Under the pieces are notes generated by a model, which saw only the letters and a program-made list of their open reading frames with translations, was not told the DNA's origin and did not search any database. A DNA stretch of 64,000 bases from Edaphochlamys debaryana (taxonomy: Eukaryota; Chlorophyta; Chlorophyceae; Chlamydomonadales): positions 1 through 64,000 of the forward strand of contig JAEHOE010000061.1 in the NCBI GenBank assembly GCA_016858145.1. Direction: 5' to 3'. The translations under genes were made by a program, and so were the position numbers. Of this stretch, positions 53,685 through 63,205 are shown piece after piece (the stretch's first letter is position 1; the number at the start of each line of letters is the position of its first letter).

Positions 53685-55292
53685 TCACCAGTAGTCGTCA
53701 TTGCTTGACTCGCTGTTGGACCACGAGGATTCCGTGTCGTAATCGTCGTAGTAGAGTCGGCTCTCGCCTAGGGTCTCCTCCTCCTGCGTGAGCGGTTCTG
53801 TCCCGTGGCGGCTCACGAGTGCCGCCAGCCGCGGTGGAAGCTCTTTGACTCGCTCATCTCGAGTCTTCGGCGAGCTATTGACAAAGTCGCGCACGGCAAG
53901 GATCTTGGCCTTCTCTGTGTCACGGACGTTTGCCATGAAGTTGGAGTACCCCGCCCCGCTGTATGTTCCGTGGACGACGTACTCCGCGCATATGCGCGAG
54001 TCCTCCCTTACCTGGCACCCCGCCTGCTCGAGTGCGTCACGCAGCTGCACATGGCGCTCAAACCGATTGCGCAGTTTCTGCGGGTCATCCTCGAGCCATG
54101 GATTCGGCCAGTCATAACCCCTCTTCTTTTCGACCTCGAGACCCAGGAGCTCGTAAAAGACCTCCAGCACTCTGGTGTCCAGGCCAGACGCGTTGTGCAC
54201 GACGCGGGTCAGGACGGGAAACCCATCTGCATCGAGCACCTCCTCGAAGTCGATGATGGCGCGCAGCCCGCATGCATTGTACTCACGGTGAATGTCCAAG
54301 ATTGTTTCCTGGCGCTCGACTGCGTAACAGAGCTCTCTGAGGCTCGTGAAGTCCCGGAAGTCCAGCGGCTCTTCAAAGTCCAGCGTCACGCCTTGCTCCG
54401 CAAGTGCAGCCGCACGCGTGACCAGGTCCGAGTGCATCTCTGAAACAAGATCCGTGGTGAGCTGGTGATAGTCCGTCGCTGAGTCAGAGCCGGCCACGAC
54501 ATACATGACGCAGCGTTTGGCGACATCCTCCGTTCGCACAAAGCTCACGCGCTCTTTCAGAGAACTCGCCCTCTTCGCCGCGGCCAGCCGGTGCGGTAAG
54601 GTCCACGATGTCGACTCGAGCTGGAGCTGGAGGTGGAGTATCCTCGCGACTGGCGAGGCCGAATCGATTTCCATGAACATCAGGAGCATGCCGTACATCT
54701 CGCTTGTGGATGGGTTTTTGACCAGCGAGATGATGTAGCCCAACGGCAAGTGTCTGCCGCGTAAGCACTCCTCCTCGACGTGCGACTTCCAGTATTGTGT
54801 AAGCCCTTGCCAGAACTCCGGTGTGTCCGAAGTGCCCGGCTGTGTCGTGACGACACGCCATACTTCCTGGAGTTCTGACACCAGTGCCGGCTGGTCGGCA
54901 GGCAGCGGCAGGAGTACGCGTGCGAACCAGACGGGGCATCCGTGTCCAAGCACGTGTGCGAGCCACTGCGCGGCGTCACCGTTGAACATAGCGAGGAGCT
55001 TGTGACGGACGCCCTCGGCGTCCAGCCTCACCGAGCCGCCTCGAGTGCGGCCCACCTCCTTGATGCACCGACACAGCGCATCCCATTGGCCTTTCTGCAC
55101 ATGCAGCACTTTCGCTGCTTCGTCAAAGAAGTAGGACTTTGGAGAAGGAGATTTGGAGAAGGAAGTCTTTGGTAATGCGGGCAGGCCCAGCGCCGCTCGT
55201 AGGGCCCGCGCGTCAGCGTCTGCATCGTTCTGCGTGTACACTGGGCAGATGTCCGCCTGAAGCTTGGTACGTAGAAGTTTGGCAACGTCCAT
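53685..55292 (-). CDS. Uncharacterised 535-residue protein, copy 3
   Basis: Intact third copy; here the divergent partner (PrimPol-helicase) is also complete, so copies 1 and 3 hold the full divergent module. Confidence 0.6.
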   Translation of the reverse strand: MDVAKLLRTKLQADICPVYTQNDADADARALRAALGLPALPKTSFSKSPSPKSYFFDEAAKVLHVQKGQWDALCRCIKEVGRTRGGSVRLDAEGVRHKLLAMFNGDAAQWLAHVLGHGCPVWFARVLLPLPADQPALVSELQEVWRVVTTQPGTSDTPEFWQGLTQYWKSHVEEECLRGRHLPLGYIISLVKNPSTSEMYGMLLMFMEIDSASPVARILHLQLQLESTSWTLPHRLAAAKRASSLKERVSFVRTEDVAKRCVMYVVAGSDSATDYHQLTTDLVSEMHSDLVTRAAALAEQGVTLDFEEPLDFRDFTSLRELCYAVERQETILDIHREYNACGLRAIIDFEEVLDADGFPVLTRVVHNASGLDTRVLEVFYELLGLEVEKKRGYDWPNPWLEDDPQKLRNRFERHVQLRDALEQAGCQVREDSRICAEYVVHGTYSGAGYSNFMANVRDTEKAKILAVRDFVNSSPKTRDERVKELPPRLAALVSRHGTEPLTQEEETLGESRLYYDDYDTESSWSNSESSNDDYW

Positions 55293-55562
55293 CGTGACAC
55301 GGTGGGACGACACACAATGTGCGCTTCATCGCTTTATGTCCAGCTTTATGGCTAGCACACCGAAGTGTGTAGGGTGGGGGGCGAGTCACACAGCAACCCC
55401 GTGCGTGTGCGTTCAAGAAGGTGACTCCTCAACACACCAAAGCCTTGGCGCTCCGCAGAGAAGTGGAAGTGGTGGAGATGTTTTTACTTCTGCGTTTAAA
55501 ACTAGAAATATATATAGAAGAACATGGTAAGCTGTCACCACCACCACCTCACGACCAGCCAC

Positions 55563-56645
55563 ATGTCACAAACGCTGATCCAGTTGGAAGCCTTCCTGCG
55601 CCACGAGCATCCAGACTGTGTTCTGCTCCCCACCAGGAATAACTACAACACGGATGGGGGTAGCGGGAAGCAACCGGCGTGGCGTCATAAAAACGTGCCC
55701 TCCGACGACCTGTGGAGGCAGTGGGACGAACAAGGCAGGCCCAACTGCGCCCAAGGGGTCCTCATTCTGCTACGGTCCCAACTTCTTGTGGTCGACGTTG
55801 ACAATAAACGCGTGGCTGACGGCCTGGAGAACTCTTATCCCGAGGTGGCAGACACAGTCATCCAAGAAACAACGAAAGGGCGCCACTTCTTCTTTAAGCG
55901 CACACCGGCCTGCGATGACATGCACATGTACGATGGCGCAAGGAAGTTTGTACCAAGAACCAGGGAAGCCCAGCTTCTGATGAGTCTTGTCAACGAAGAT
56001 TACGACGAAGAAGTGCTCCCCATTGACATAAAGACTGTATGCAGTAAAGGAACTGGAGGACTTAGGGTTAGCGTGTGCCCTACACCTGGCAAGGTTTGGC
56101 GTACCGCACAAGCGCCGTATGAGCGAAAAATGGCTGAGATGCCAGAGACGCTGTTGCGCTTCCTAATGGACAACCGCAGATACCAAGGTACTGATGTTCA
56201 TAACAGCGATCCTGTACATGAAGAGCTTCGCGACGATGACCTGCACCGCCGCTACACGGATTTGCCGTCAACGGTGTCCGAGACCGCATCTATCAATGCT
56301 CCCTCAGTGGGCGCTCTACAGAGTCCACGTCAATGTCTGAGCAAGACATCATCACATCCCTTGTCATGCAGGTCATGTCCCCCATTCGTGCAACTAATTA
56401 CGGGGACTGGCTGCGTGTGGGGTTTGCCCTGTACAATGCAAGTCGTGCGCCTGAAAAGGATAGCCTTTTCGACCTCTGGCTTGCGTTCTCACAACGGTCC
56501 TTACGGTCGGTATCATCTAGGGCGGAGTGTTTGGCCAAGTGGAAGTCATTTACATCACGAGACAGTTCCAGCCCAAAAGTGTCCATGGGCACGGTGTACA
56601 TGTGGGCAAAGCAGGACAACCCAGATCGGTTCAAGGAACTCATGA
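55563..56645 (+). CDS. PrimPol domain protein, copy 3
   Basis: Second full copy of the primase ORF. A G-to-A change at 55803 turns the residue right after the D-x-D motif from Asp to Asn (VDVDN in place of VDVDD). The two metal-binding Asp residues themselves are unchanged. The relation to the overlapping helicase frame is as in copy 1. Confidence 0.8.
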   Translation: MSQTLIQLEAFLRHEHPDCVLLPTRNNYNTDGGSGKQPAWRHKNVPSDDLWRQWDEQGRPNCAQGVLILLRSQLLVVDVDNKRVADGLENSYPEVADTVIQETTKGRHFFFKRTPACDDMHMYDGARKFVPRTREAQLLMSLVNEDYDEEVLPIDIKTVCSKGTGGLRVSVCPTPGKVWRTAQAPYERKMAEMPETLLRFLMDNRRYQGTDVHNSDPVHEELRDDDLHRRYTDLPSTVSETASINAPSVGALQSPRQCLSKTSSHPLSCRSCPPFVQLITGTGCVWGLPCTMQVVRLKRIAFSTSGLRSHNGPYGRYHLGRSVWPSGSHLHHETVPAQKCPWARCTCGQSRTTQIGSRNS

Positions 56646-58159
56646 GCAAGTCAGTATGCCATCTCATGTCAAAATGTGAGACCAACAAGCACCACGCGAT
56701 GGTGGAGCTCATCTATGCGCTGCACGGAACGCATTTCGTGTGCGCGTCCATCAAGGGGCGCACGTGGTACCGATTTGCAGGGCACCACTGGGTACGAGAT
56801 GAGGATGGGCACACACTGCGCCGCCTCATGTCAACTGAAATTGCCGCCTTGTTCTTGAATGAGGCCCAACGGTTGCAACAACAAGCGGTTCGCGCGTGCG
56901 CGACACAAGATGATTGTGAGATGGGTGCCAAGAAGAATGTGTACGTACAGCGTGCAAACGTCATGAGTGCACTGGCGGTCCGCCTGGACAATACGTCTTT
57001 TAAGGACCAGGTCCTCAAGGCTTGCGCGGACCTCTTTGTGGACACGGACTTTCAGGGGCGTTTGGATTCGCGGCCAAACCTCATCGGCTTCGACAACGGT
57101 GTCTACGACTTGGATGCGGGCGTCTTTAGGCCAGGTTGCCCCGACGACTACGTTTCCATGTCCGTGAAGTACGACTACGTGTATGAAGACAATAATGGCG
57201 TACAGGATAAGCTCCTGCGCTTCTTGGAGTCGACACAGGCGTCTCCGGAAATGACCACGTACGTACTCGACTCGCTTGCGTACGCCCTGCACGGCAATAA
57301 GTATATGGAGGTCCTTTGGTTCTTCACAGGTTGTGCGCGCAACGGCAAGACGCTTCTCGCGGGCACGTTGATGGGGTCCGCCTTGGGGGACTACCATTAC
57401 GCCCCGGACTCGTCAGTGGTCATGTCCAGCAAGTTCGGATCATCTTCAGGCCCCAAGCCCGAAGTACTGGCCCTCTCTGGCAAGCGATTTGTTGTCATCT
57501 CAGAACCACCTGACGCAAATGACGCATCTTTCAGTGCCAGCCGCCTAAAGGCGTGGCGCGGTAACGATATCATCCAAGCAAGAGGTCTCTATCAGGATGT
57601 GTCGTCCATCAAACCGCAGTTCTCCATGGTCTTTTGCATGAACAACAAGCCCCCCATGGACAAACTTGACCACGCCATCGCCTCCACCCTACGCATCATC
57701 GAATTCCCGTGGGAGTTTGTGGAGAAACCTTTCCTGGAGCACCACAGACAGCTGGACGCCAGCCTCAAATCCCTGTTTGGGACAAAGGCATACGCAGCGC
57801 AGTTCATGCGCATCCTGCTCCGGACGTACAGCGGTCTGCGCAAGCCCTACTTTATACCCTGCAAACCGCTGCCGACCCCCTCCGTGGTAGAGCAGACAAC
57901 CGCGTCATACATTGAGGAGCAGAACGCAGTTGCGTTGTGGCTGCACGAGAACTACGAAGTCACGGAAGACACAGCAGACAACGTCACGGCTGACGCGCTG
58001 CAGGAGGACTACAACCAGACGCAGCCGCGCAGCGAGCAGCAGAGTAGAAAGGCGTTCAAAGACGCCATGGCCATGGCGGGCCTGACGTCTGCCAAAGCCT
58101 CTCGCGGACCTGCAAAGAGTATGATGACGTACTTTGGGTTAAAGTTAAAATCACCTTGA
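56333..58159 (+). CDS. D5-like SF3 helicase, copy 3
   Basis: Second full copy of the 608-residue helicase. One silent difference (copy 1 34259 T, here C at 57678) was noticed. Walker A, Walker B and motif C segments are unchanged. Confidence 0.88.
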   Translation: MSEQDIITSLVMQVMSPIRATNYGDWLRVGFALYNASRAPEKDSLFDLWLAFSQRSLRSVSSRAECLAKWKSFTSRDSSSPKVSMGTVYMWAKQDNPDRFKELMSKSVCHLMSKCETNKHHAMVELIYALHGTHFVCASIKGRTWYRFAGHHWVRDEDGHTLRRLMSTEIAALFLNEAQRLQQQAVRACATQDDCEMGAKKNVYVQRANVMSALAVRLDNTSFKDQVLKACADLFVDTDFQGRLDSRPNLIGFDNGVYDLDAGVFRPGCPDDYVSMSVKYDYVYEDNNGVQDKLLRFLESTQASPEMTTYVLDSLAYALHGNKYMEVLWFFTGCARNGKTLLAGTLMGSALGDYHYAPDSSVVMSSKFGSSSGPKPEVLALSGKRFVVISEPPDANDASFSASRLKAWRGNDIIQARGLYQDVSSIKPQFSMVFCMNNKPPMDKLDHAIASTLRIIEFPWEFVEKPFLEHHRQLDASLKSLFGTKAYAAQFMRILLRTYSGLRKPYFIPCKPLPTPSVVEQTTASYIEEQNAVALWLHENYEVTEDTADNVTADALQEDYNQTQPRSEQQSRKAFKDAMAMAGLTSAKASRGPAKSMMTYFGLKLKSP

Positions 58160-58202
58160 TGGTGGTGCAGCTCTGGCCGTCCCTTCAACCGCTAGGGGGG
58201 CG

Positions 58203-58882
58203 GGGAGACCGCGTCGTCGAGACCGCAAACGGGGACCCAAGCGCCCTTGGCAGGGCGGGCCGCTGCCGTCCCTACGGATGCCCAGGGGGAGACACGTTCA
58301 GGCCGTCGAGACCGCAACCGGGACCCCAGGCACCCTTGGCAGGGCGGGGGCGCGCCGTCCCTAGGGATGCCCAGGGGAGACACGTTCAGGCCGTCGAGAC
58401 CGCAACCGGGACCTAAGCGCCCTTGGCAGGGCGGGGGCGCGCCGTCCCTAGGGATGCCCAGGGGGAGACACGTTCAGGCCGTCGAGACCGCAACCGGGAC
58501 CCCAGGCGCCCTTGGCAGGGCGGGGGCGCGCCGTCCCTAGGGATGCCCAGGGGGAGACACGTTCAGGCCGTCGAGACCGCAACCGGGACCCCAGGCGCCC
58601 TTGGCAGGGCGGGGGCGCGCCGTCCCTAGGGATGCCCAGGGGAGACACGTTCAGGCCGTCGAGATCGCAACCGGGACCTAAGCGCCCTTGGCAGGGCGGG
58701 GGCGCGCCGTCCCTAGGGATGCCCAGGGGAGACACGTTCAGGCTGTCGAGACCGCAACCGGGACCTAAGCGCCCTTGGCAGGGCAGGCGCGCCGTCCCCT
58801 AGGGATGCCCTGAGGCCGTGGGGGGAGACACGTTCAGGCCGTCGAGACCGCAACCGGGACCCCAGGCGCCCTTGGCAGGTCC
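58203..58882 (+). repeat. ~88-bp minisatellite, copy 3
   Basis: Same number of units and same unit variants as 34784-35464, with one G fewer in a G run. The lack of unit gain or loss between copies again indicates a very recent duplication. Confidence 0.9.
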
Positions 58883-58970
58883 GGCGACCGAGAGAAGGTG
58901 CGCTTATGCAATCGCGGGACGGCCACGATTCAAGTCCAACTAGGTCGTCTGATGACTTTCGTGCACGCAG

Positions 58971-60750
58971 ATGCTCCCTGGAAGCGCTCTGCGAGTCACA
59001 TTTCCGGAGCTCCTGCGCATGCTCCCCATGGCCCCCCGCGAGACCTTGTGCAGCGCCATCGGCGACACCGGCATGCACGCGCTGCACGGCTCGTGCACCG
59101 CGGGTCGTGAGCTTGCCAACAGCGTGCAGCCCTGCGCGACCGTCAACTATCAGGCCCTCATGTCGGCACTGTGTGGGCGCAACACGCCGGTGCTCCCCAT
59201 GCAGCGCTGGCCGCAGTGCCGGCGCCTGACGCTAAACCTCCGGGGCATCTGCGACACTGTTCTGCCATCGCTGCTAGGCATCATTCTGATGCGCCCGCTC
59301 GACCCGTTAAAGTGGCTGGCGTCGGCGGCGCGGGCGCGTATCACGGAGCTACGCATTCTCGGCGTCGGAATGGGGCTATTTCCGGCGCGACTCTATGCGG
59401 AGCTGCTCCGCCTCCTGCCCAGCCTGCAGTCGCCCAGTGACGGGGTGCTGGACCTCACCATCCTCGAGGTTGCCTTGCCAGAGGCGGAGCTTGCGGCGCT
59501 GGGGAAGGCGCTGGCGGGCGCCCCGGGGCTGCTGGCGGGGATCAGCTGCCTCAAGCTGCCCAGCTGGCTCTACGTGCGGGCCCTGGTGAAGGCCGCGCCC
59601 CATGTGACGGGCATCCAAGAGCTCCGCATCGGTTATGAGAATCACAAGGTCCCGGACCATTTCCACGCCCGCCTCTATCCGTTCGCGGCTGAGAGCTTTG
59701 CGGGCGACATGGCAGGCTTCTCGGGCCTGCGCATCCTCCGCCTTCATGACCTTCCCCCGGACAACCTGCCCGGCCTCCTGGCCGCCGCGCCGTTGTCTCT
59801 GATTAAGACGGTCGACCTGAGATACGGCTACACTGGCAGCGTCAACATCGACATGCGCAATGGCCGCGTGTGGGACATCGGTTGCCAGGACGTGATTGCC
59901 AGAGTCGATGATGTTCTCGGCTACGTGACCCGCTTGGCCCAGTCACCCTTCGGCAACGGCGGTCAGCCCATGGCGTGCCACCTCACCTTCGACGAATTGG
60001 TCGTCGTCGGCAGAGGCAGCGGCAGCGCCCAGCTGCGGGCGCTGTGCGGCCGCGGCGTGACGGCGTACGAGGTCCGACTGTGGGCCATGGAGGACGGGGG
60101 CGATGACGGGTTCAACGCGGACGCTGCGGCCGAGGAGCTGGTCCACCTCGACTTCCAGCGCATCCAACTCGACTGCTTGGGTCAGGCGGTGGACGTGACG
60201 ACGGCGCCCCCGTATCCGCCGCTGTACAAGGCCCTCTTTGTTGAGGACCCGGATGAGGATGCGCGGTACGAGGCGCTCCTCCTGCTGCACGGCCCTGCCC
60301 TCGCGGGGCTGATGCAAGGCGGCGAGGCGTGGCTGCGCTCCCTCGTGGGCCCGCGCGTCTGGGACACGACCTATCAAGTGTACCTGCCGCCGGACGCGGG
60401 CGCGCCGGCGGACGCCGCGGTGCTGCTGAGCAACCGCAGGGCATACGAGGAGATGGTGGCGGCGGTGGAGGCGGCACTGCTCCCGCTCAAGGAGGTGGGC
60501 GAGCGCGTGGAGGCCACGCGCGTGCCCGCTGCCTTCGACGATGCAAGCAGGAAGGTACGCGTTGCCGTGCACCCCCGCACTTGTCAACTCAACAATACTA
60601 CCTCGCAATACTCACAATACTACCCGTGCGCAGATGCAAGCCGCGGCGTACCACGCGGCAGCAGTGCCGGAGGGCTTGACCGACGTGGAGGCCCTGGCCG
60701 TGCGGCTACGGGCCATGCAGGCGATGAAGAAGCGCTTCAAGACTTACTAA
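58971..60750 (+). CDS. Leucine-rich-like protein, one intron, complete
   Basis: Exon 1 58971-60554, a 79-bp phase-0 intron 60555-60633 (donor GTACGC, acceptor GTGCGCAG), exon 2 60634-60750; 566 residues. An in-frame TGA about 16 bases upstream supports the ATG, although the preceding GTGCACGCAG also looks like an acceptor, so a 5' exon is possible. The N-terminus (FPELLRMLPMAPRETLCSAI) is F-box-like, and the body has irregular leucine-rich segments (RRLTLNLRGI, LRILRLHDLPPDNLPGLL), suggesting an F-box/LRR-type adaptor; this is tentative. The exon 2 tail is basic (MQAMKKRFKTY). It differs from the copy 1 exon at two residues (Gly7 to Arg, and Ala to Val in VRALVKAAPH). Confidence 0.75.
60555..60633 (+). 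other. Spliceosomal intron in the leucine-rich-like gene
   Basis: 79 bp, GT...AG, phase 0; AAG|GTACGC donor and CCGTGCGCAG|ATG acceptor. It contains ACAATACT/AATACT repeats. Confidence 0.8.
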
Positions 60751-61066
60751 GACTGCCTCGGACGAGGTCCTGCGTGCCCGCTGCCGCAAGTGCATTCTGT
60801 GCTCCGAAACATTGCGCTTGTTTGAGCCGGCCGACCTGGAGACATACAGTTGATGCCACCACGGGATACAGCCATGTACTAGACCTTCCCGATCACACTG
60901 CGGGCTTCCCGATCCTTCAGGGATACACGGCCACGCGGGCAGGCAGCCAACCGCGTGCGCGGGGGGCAGGGGGGTGCGGGGGATGTGGGTTCGTGCATCG
61001 ACGGCAGCGTTGCTGGGCGAAGTTGCTGGGCGTAGGCATGTCGCGACCTACACAAGCCTTTTGGCC
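60751..61066. other. 3' flank, no gene recognised
   Basis: 316 bp downstream of the leucine-rich-like gene up to the TA that borders the transposon mosaic. Contains a TTCCCGATC duplication (60885 and 60905) and a G-rich stretch (about 60960-60985). Confidence 0.5.
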
Positions 61067-61068
61067 TA

Positions 61069-61200
61069 CAGTGAGGGTCGATTTAATGAATCAAAACGGA
61101 GAGTATGGTGCCTTTCGCAATATACTCTATCGAGTTTTGGAGACTCGCCGTGGCGTACCTGCGGAGGGTTGGCAGTTTTTCGGAAGGCCGCAAGGTTCTG
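61069..61200 (+). pseudogene. Transposase 5' fragment with terminal repeat, related element
   Basis: Begins, after TA, with CAGTGAGGGTCGA and TTTAATGAATC, a variant of the terminal repeat of the Fanzor transposon. The coding piece IYSIEFWRLAVAYLRRVGSF is in the + orientation and closely resembles the start of the transposase at 30125. It breaks off at 61200, where an inverted fragment begins. Confidence 0.8.
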
Positions 61201-61490
61201 TTGTACTCGGGTGAGCAAGGCGGGATGAAGAGGAGCGTGTACCCTTTTCCGGGTGACAGCATCAAGTACAGAAGGGACGCGGTGGAAGCGGGCGTTGTCG
61301 AGGAGGAGCGTTGTACCTGAGGGGTACGGGAGCTCCGCAACAAACGACGCGAAGATGTCACCATTGACGGTACTTTGGTGGTGGATCACCTTGTGGTAAG
61401 AGCCGGACTGGTGGATGGCCATAATGAGGTTGGACCGCGTGCGGTCCTTGCAGGGCGGCACGTCGAGAATGGCCTGCGATCCGGCGCGTA
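61200..61490 (-). pseudogene. DDE_3 transposase catalytic fragment, inverted
   Basis: On the minus strand: ILDVPPCKDRTRSNLIMAIH, DIFASFVAELPYPSGTTLLLDNARFH (second catalytic Asp), then, after a frameshift, GYTLLFIPPCSPEYN. It is clearly related to, but diverged from, the transposase at 29167-30125 (LLLDNARFH versus LLLDNASIH). It abuts the 5' fragment tail to tail. Confidence 0.75.
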
Positions 61491-61815
61491 GGACGCGCGG
61501 ACGGGCCGTAACGTCATGACGTTTCCTGGCGACGCAGCCTGCTTCGCCAGCGACGCATACACCGCCCTCAACGCCGGGGCCGCGCCCAGCATGAGGCTCC
61601 CACCCGCCTTGGCAGCGCTGGTGGCCGAGCTGCGCGGGCGCTGCGGGCTGACAGGCAGTACGCGTATGGACCGCTTGAAGCTGACGCCGAGAGTGTTCAA
61701 GCTGCACATGGAGTTGTCCCTCGAGGCCGAGGCGCGTGGCGACCACGCCTGGAGCACCTGCCCCATCATCAAGACATCGCGCACGTTTGCGTACATCGAC
61801 GAGCGGGTCCTCAAG
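61491..61815 (+). pseudogene. Fanzor internal fragment, related element
   Basis: Translates to RTGRNVMTFPGDAACF through FAYIDERVLK, matching the middle of the frame at 29073-27496 with only about four residue changes over ~105 residues (for example TGSTRMD for TGSARMD). The frame then runs into unrelated sequence. No RuvC motif is included. Confidence 0.85.
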
Positions 61816-61987
61816 ACATCACCAGCAGGTGGTGGAATCGGAATGTGGCTGGGAGTCTCAACATTCTGGACCACGCCATCTCCCGCCTTGTGCGGGGTGT
61901 TGTGCCAGATGTCCAGCAAAAAGCAAGCATCTCCCGAAAAAAGCCTGGGAGAGCGAGCAACAGGGTAGCCGATCCTGTCCTCAGTAT

Positions 61988-62045
61988 TTAGAGTGGAAGT
62001 GGCTGCGTCATGGGGTGTCCCAAGACTAAAATGAATCCACTCTAA
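61988..62045. other. 10-bp inverted repeat between mosaic and ankyrin gene
   Basis: TTAGAGTGGA at 61988-61997 is the exact reverse complement of TCCACTCTAA at 62036-62045, enclosing 38 bp. It lies just past the stop of the minus-strand ankyrin ORF. It could be a 3'-end hairpin or the footprint of a tiny mobile element. Confidence 0.5.
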
Positions 62046-62053
62046 CCCACCAG

Positions 62054-63205
62054 CTATGCCCGCCGCGCCTTCTTGAGCAGCCGAACGACCCCCCGGTTCG
62101 CGCCGCGCGCCTCCAGCTCCCCCAGGACCTCGCTCACACCCGGCGCGTGCACATCGGCCGCCCCCACATCCAGCAGAATCGTGGCAGCTTTCCCCTGACC
62201 CTCCCTGCAGGCCGCCACCAGCGCCGCCGTCACGTCGAACCTATGCCCGGGCACGCCCAGCAGCTCTTTGACGATCGCGACCAGGTCATTGCTGCCCTCC
62301 ACGGCACCGCACGCCACCTCCAGTGCTGCGGGGTTGCCGCCGGCGCCCGCGTCAAAGCGCGGGTCCTTGAGGACGAGACTGAGGAGACTCTTGAAGCGCC
62401 CCCGGCTGCAGATCGCGGTCAGCGCGTGCGCGTTGAGGTCAATGTCCGGCCGCGCCAGCAGGCACTGCAGGACCTCCCCGACGCGCGCGTGCTTGCAGTT
62501 GGTCTCCCCGAGCCACTCGAACGTCACAAAGCGGTCCGCGTTGACGTCAATCAACGGGAAGTCCAGCAAGGCATCCAGGGCCTCCAGCTTGCCGCGCTCG
62601 CAGGCAGTCTTGAGGGCCAGCCCGCCGTCCGCGTTCGGGTCGACGCCCGGAACCGCCAGCAGACGGTCGACCGTTTCATAGTAGAGTGGGTTTGTAGCAG
62701 TAATGGCAGCCGGAAGCGCCTCGGCGGCGGCCTGGGCAGCGGCGTCTCCGCGGAGGCTCTTCGCAAGCCCCGTGTCCAGCAGTGTCTCCACCACAAAGCG
62801 CCGACCGTACGCGCACGCCTTGTGGAGCGCCGCCTTCCCGCCGTAGCCCACCTCAAACTCGGGCCGGTCCATGAGGAGGGCCACGACCTTCTCGTGGCCG
62901 CACTTGGCCGCGGCCTTGAGCAGAGCGCCGTCGCCGACATTGACGTTGACGCCGGGTACGCCCAGGAGGCACTTGACAACCTCGAGGGTCACGGGACGCG
63001 CAGATCGGAGTGCTGACGGCAGGACGCGCTCCACTGCCTCGGCGACCTCGTCACCTGGAACGCTGCTGTTCATGAGTGCCCAGATAAGTCTCTGGACCGC
63101 TGCCAGCCGCTTTCTGTTACACGCCTTCTCCAGCGCCTGCTCGTAGCCTACCCGCACGTCCAGGTCCGGCCTCGCCAGGAGGCCCTCGAGGGCAGCCTCA
63201 TCCAT
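62054..63205 (-). CDS. Ankyrin-repeat protein
   Basis: 383 residues from ATG 63205 (MDEAALEGLLARPDLDV) to TAG at 62054. Ankyrin-type repeats recur throughout, e.g. ALLKAAAKCGHEKVVALLMD, ALHKACAYGRRFVVETLLD and ALKTACERGKLEALDALLDF, each followed by a V-N-type turn (PGVNVNVGD, PLIDVNAD). Ankyrin repeats bind other proteins; no second domain is visible. The frame is open a further 76 codons upstream, but that part is antisense to the opposing ankyrin ORF. The N-terminus begins partway into a repeat, so the 5' end may be missing or rearranged. Confidence 0.75.
   Translation of the reverse strand: MDEAALEGLLARPDLDVRVGYEQALEKACNRKRLAAVQRLIWALMNSSVPGDEVAEAVERVLPSALRSARPVTLEVVKCLLGVPGVNVNVGDGALLKAAAKCGHEKVVALLMDRPEFEVGYGGKAALHKACAYGRRFVVETLLDTGLAKSLRGDAAAQAAAEALPAAITATNPLYYETVDRLLAVPGVDPNADGGLALKTACERGKLEALDALLDFPLIDVNADRFVTFEWLGETNCKHARVGEVLQCLLARPDIDLNAHALTAICSRGRFKSLLSLVLKDPRFDAGAGGNPAALEVACGAVEGSNDLVAIVKELLGVPGHRFDVTAALVAACREGQGKAATILLDVGAADVHAPGVSEVLGELEARGANRGVVRLLKKARRA

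Larger units (their letters stand above)
48360..60473 (+). repeat. Tandem 15.9-kb segment, copy 3 (5' truncated)
   Basis: Equivalent to copy 1 positions 24941-37055 (offset 23,419, then 23,418 inside the minisatellite). A single T at 48359 matches neither parent at the junction with copy 2. To the right it continues past 60473 into the natural 3' end of the leucine-rich-like gene, so this copy shows the unrearranged right flank. Confidence 0.95.
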
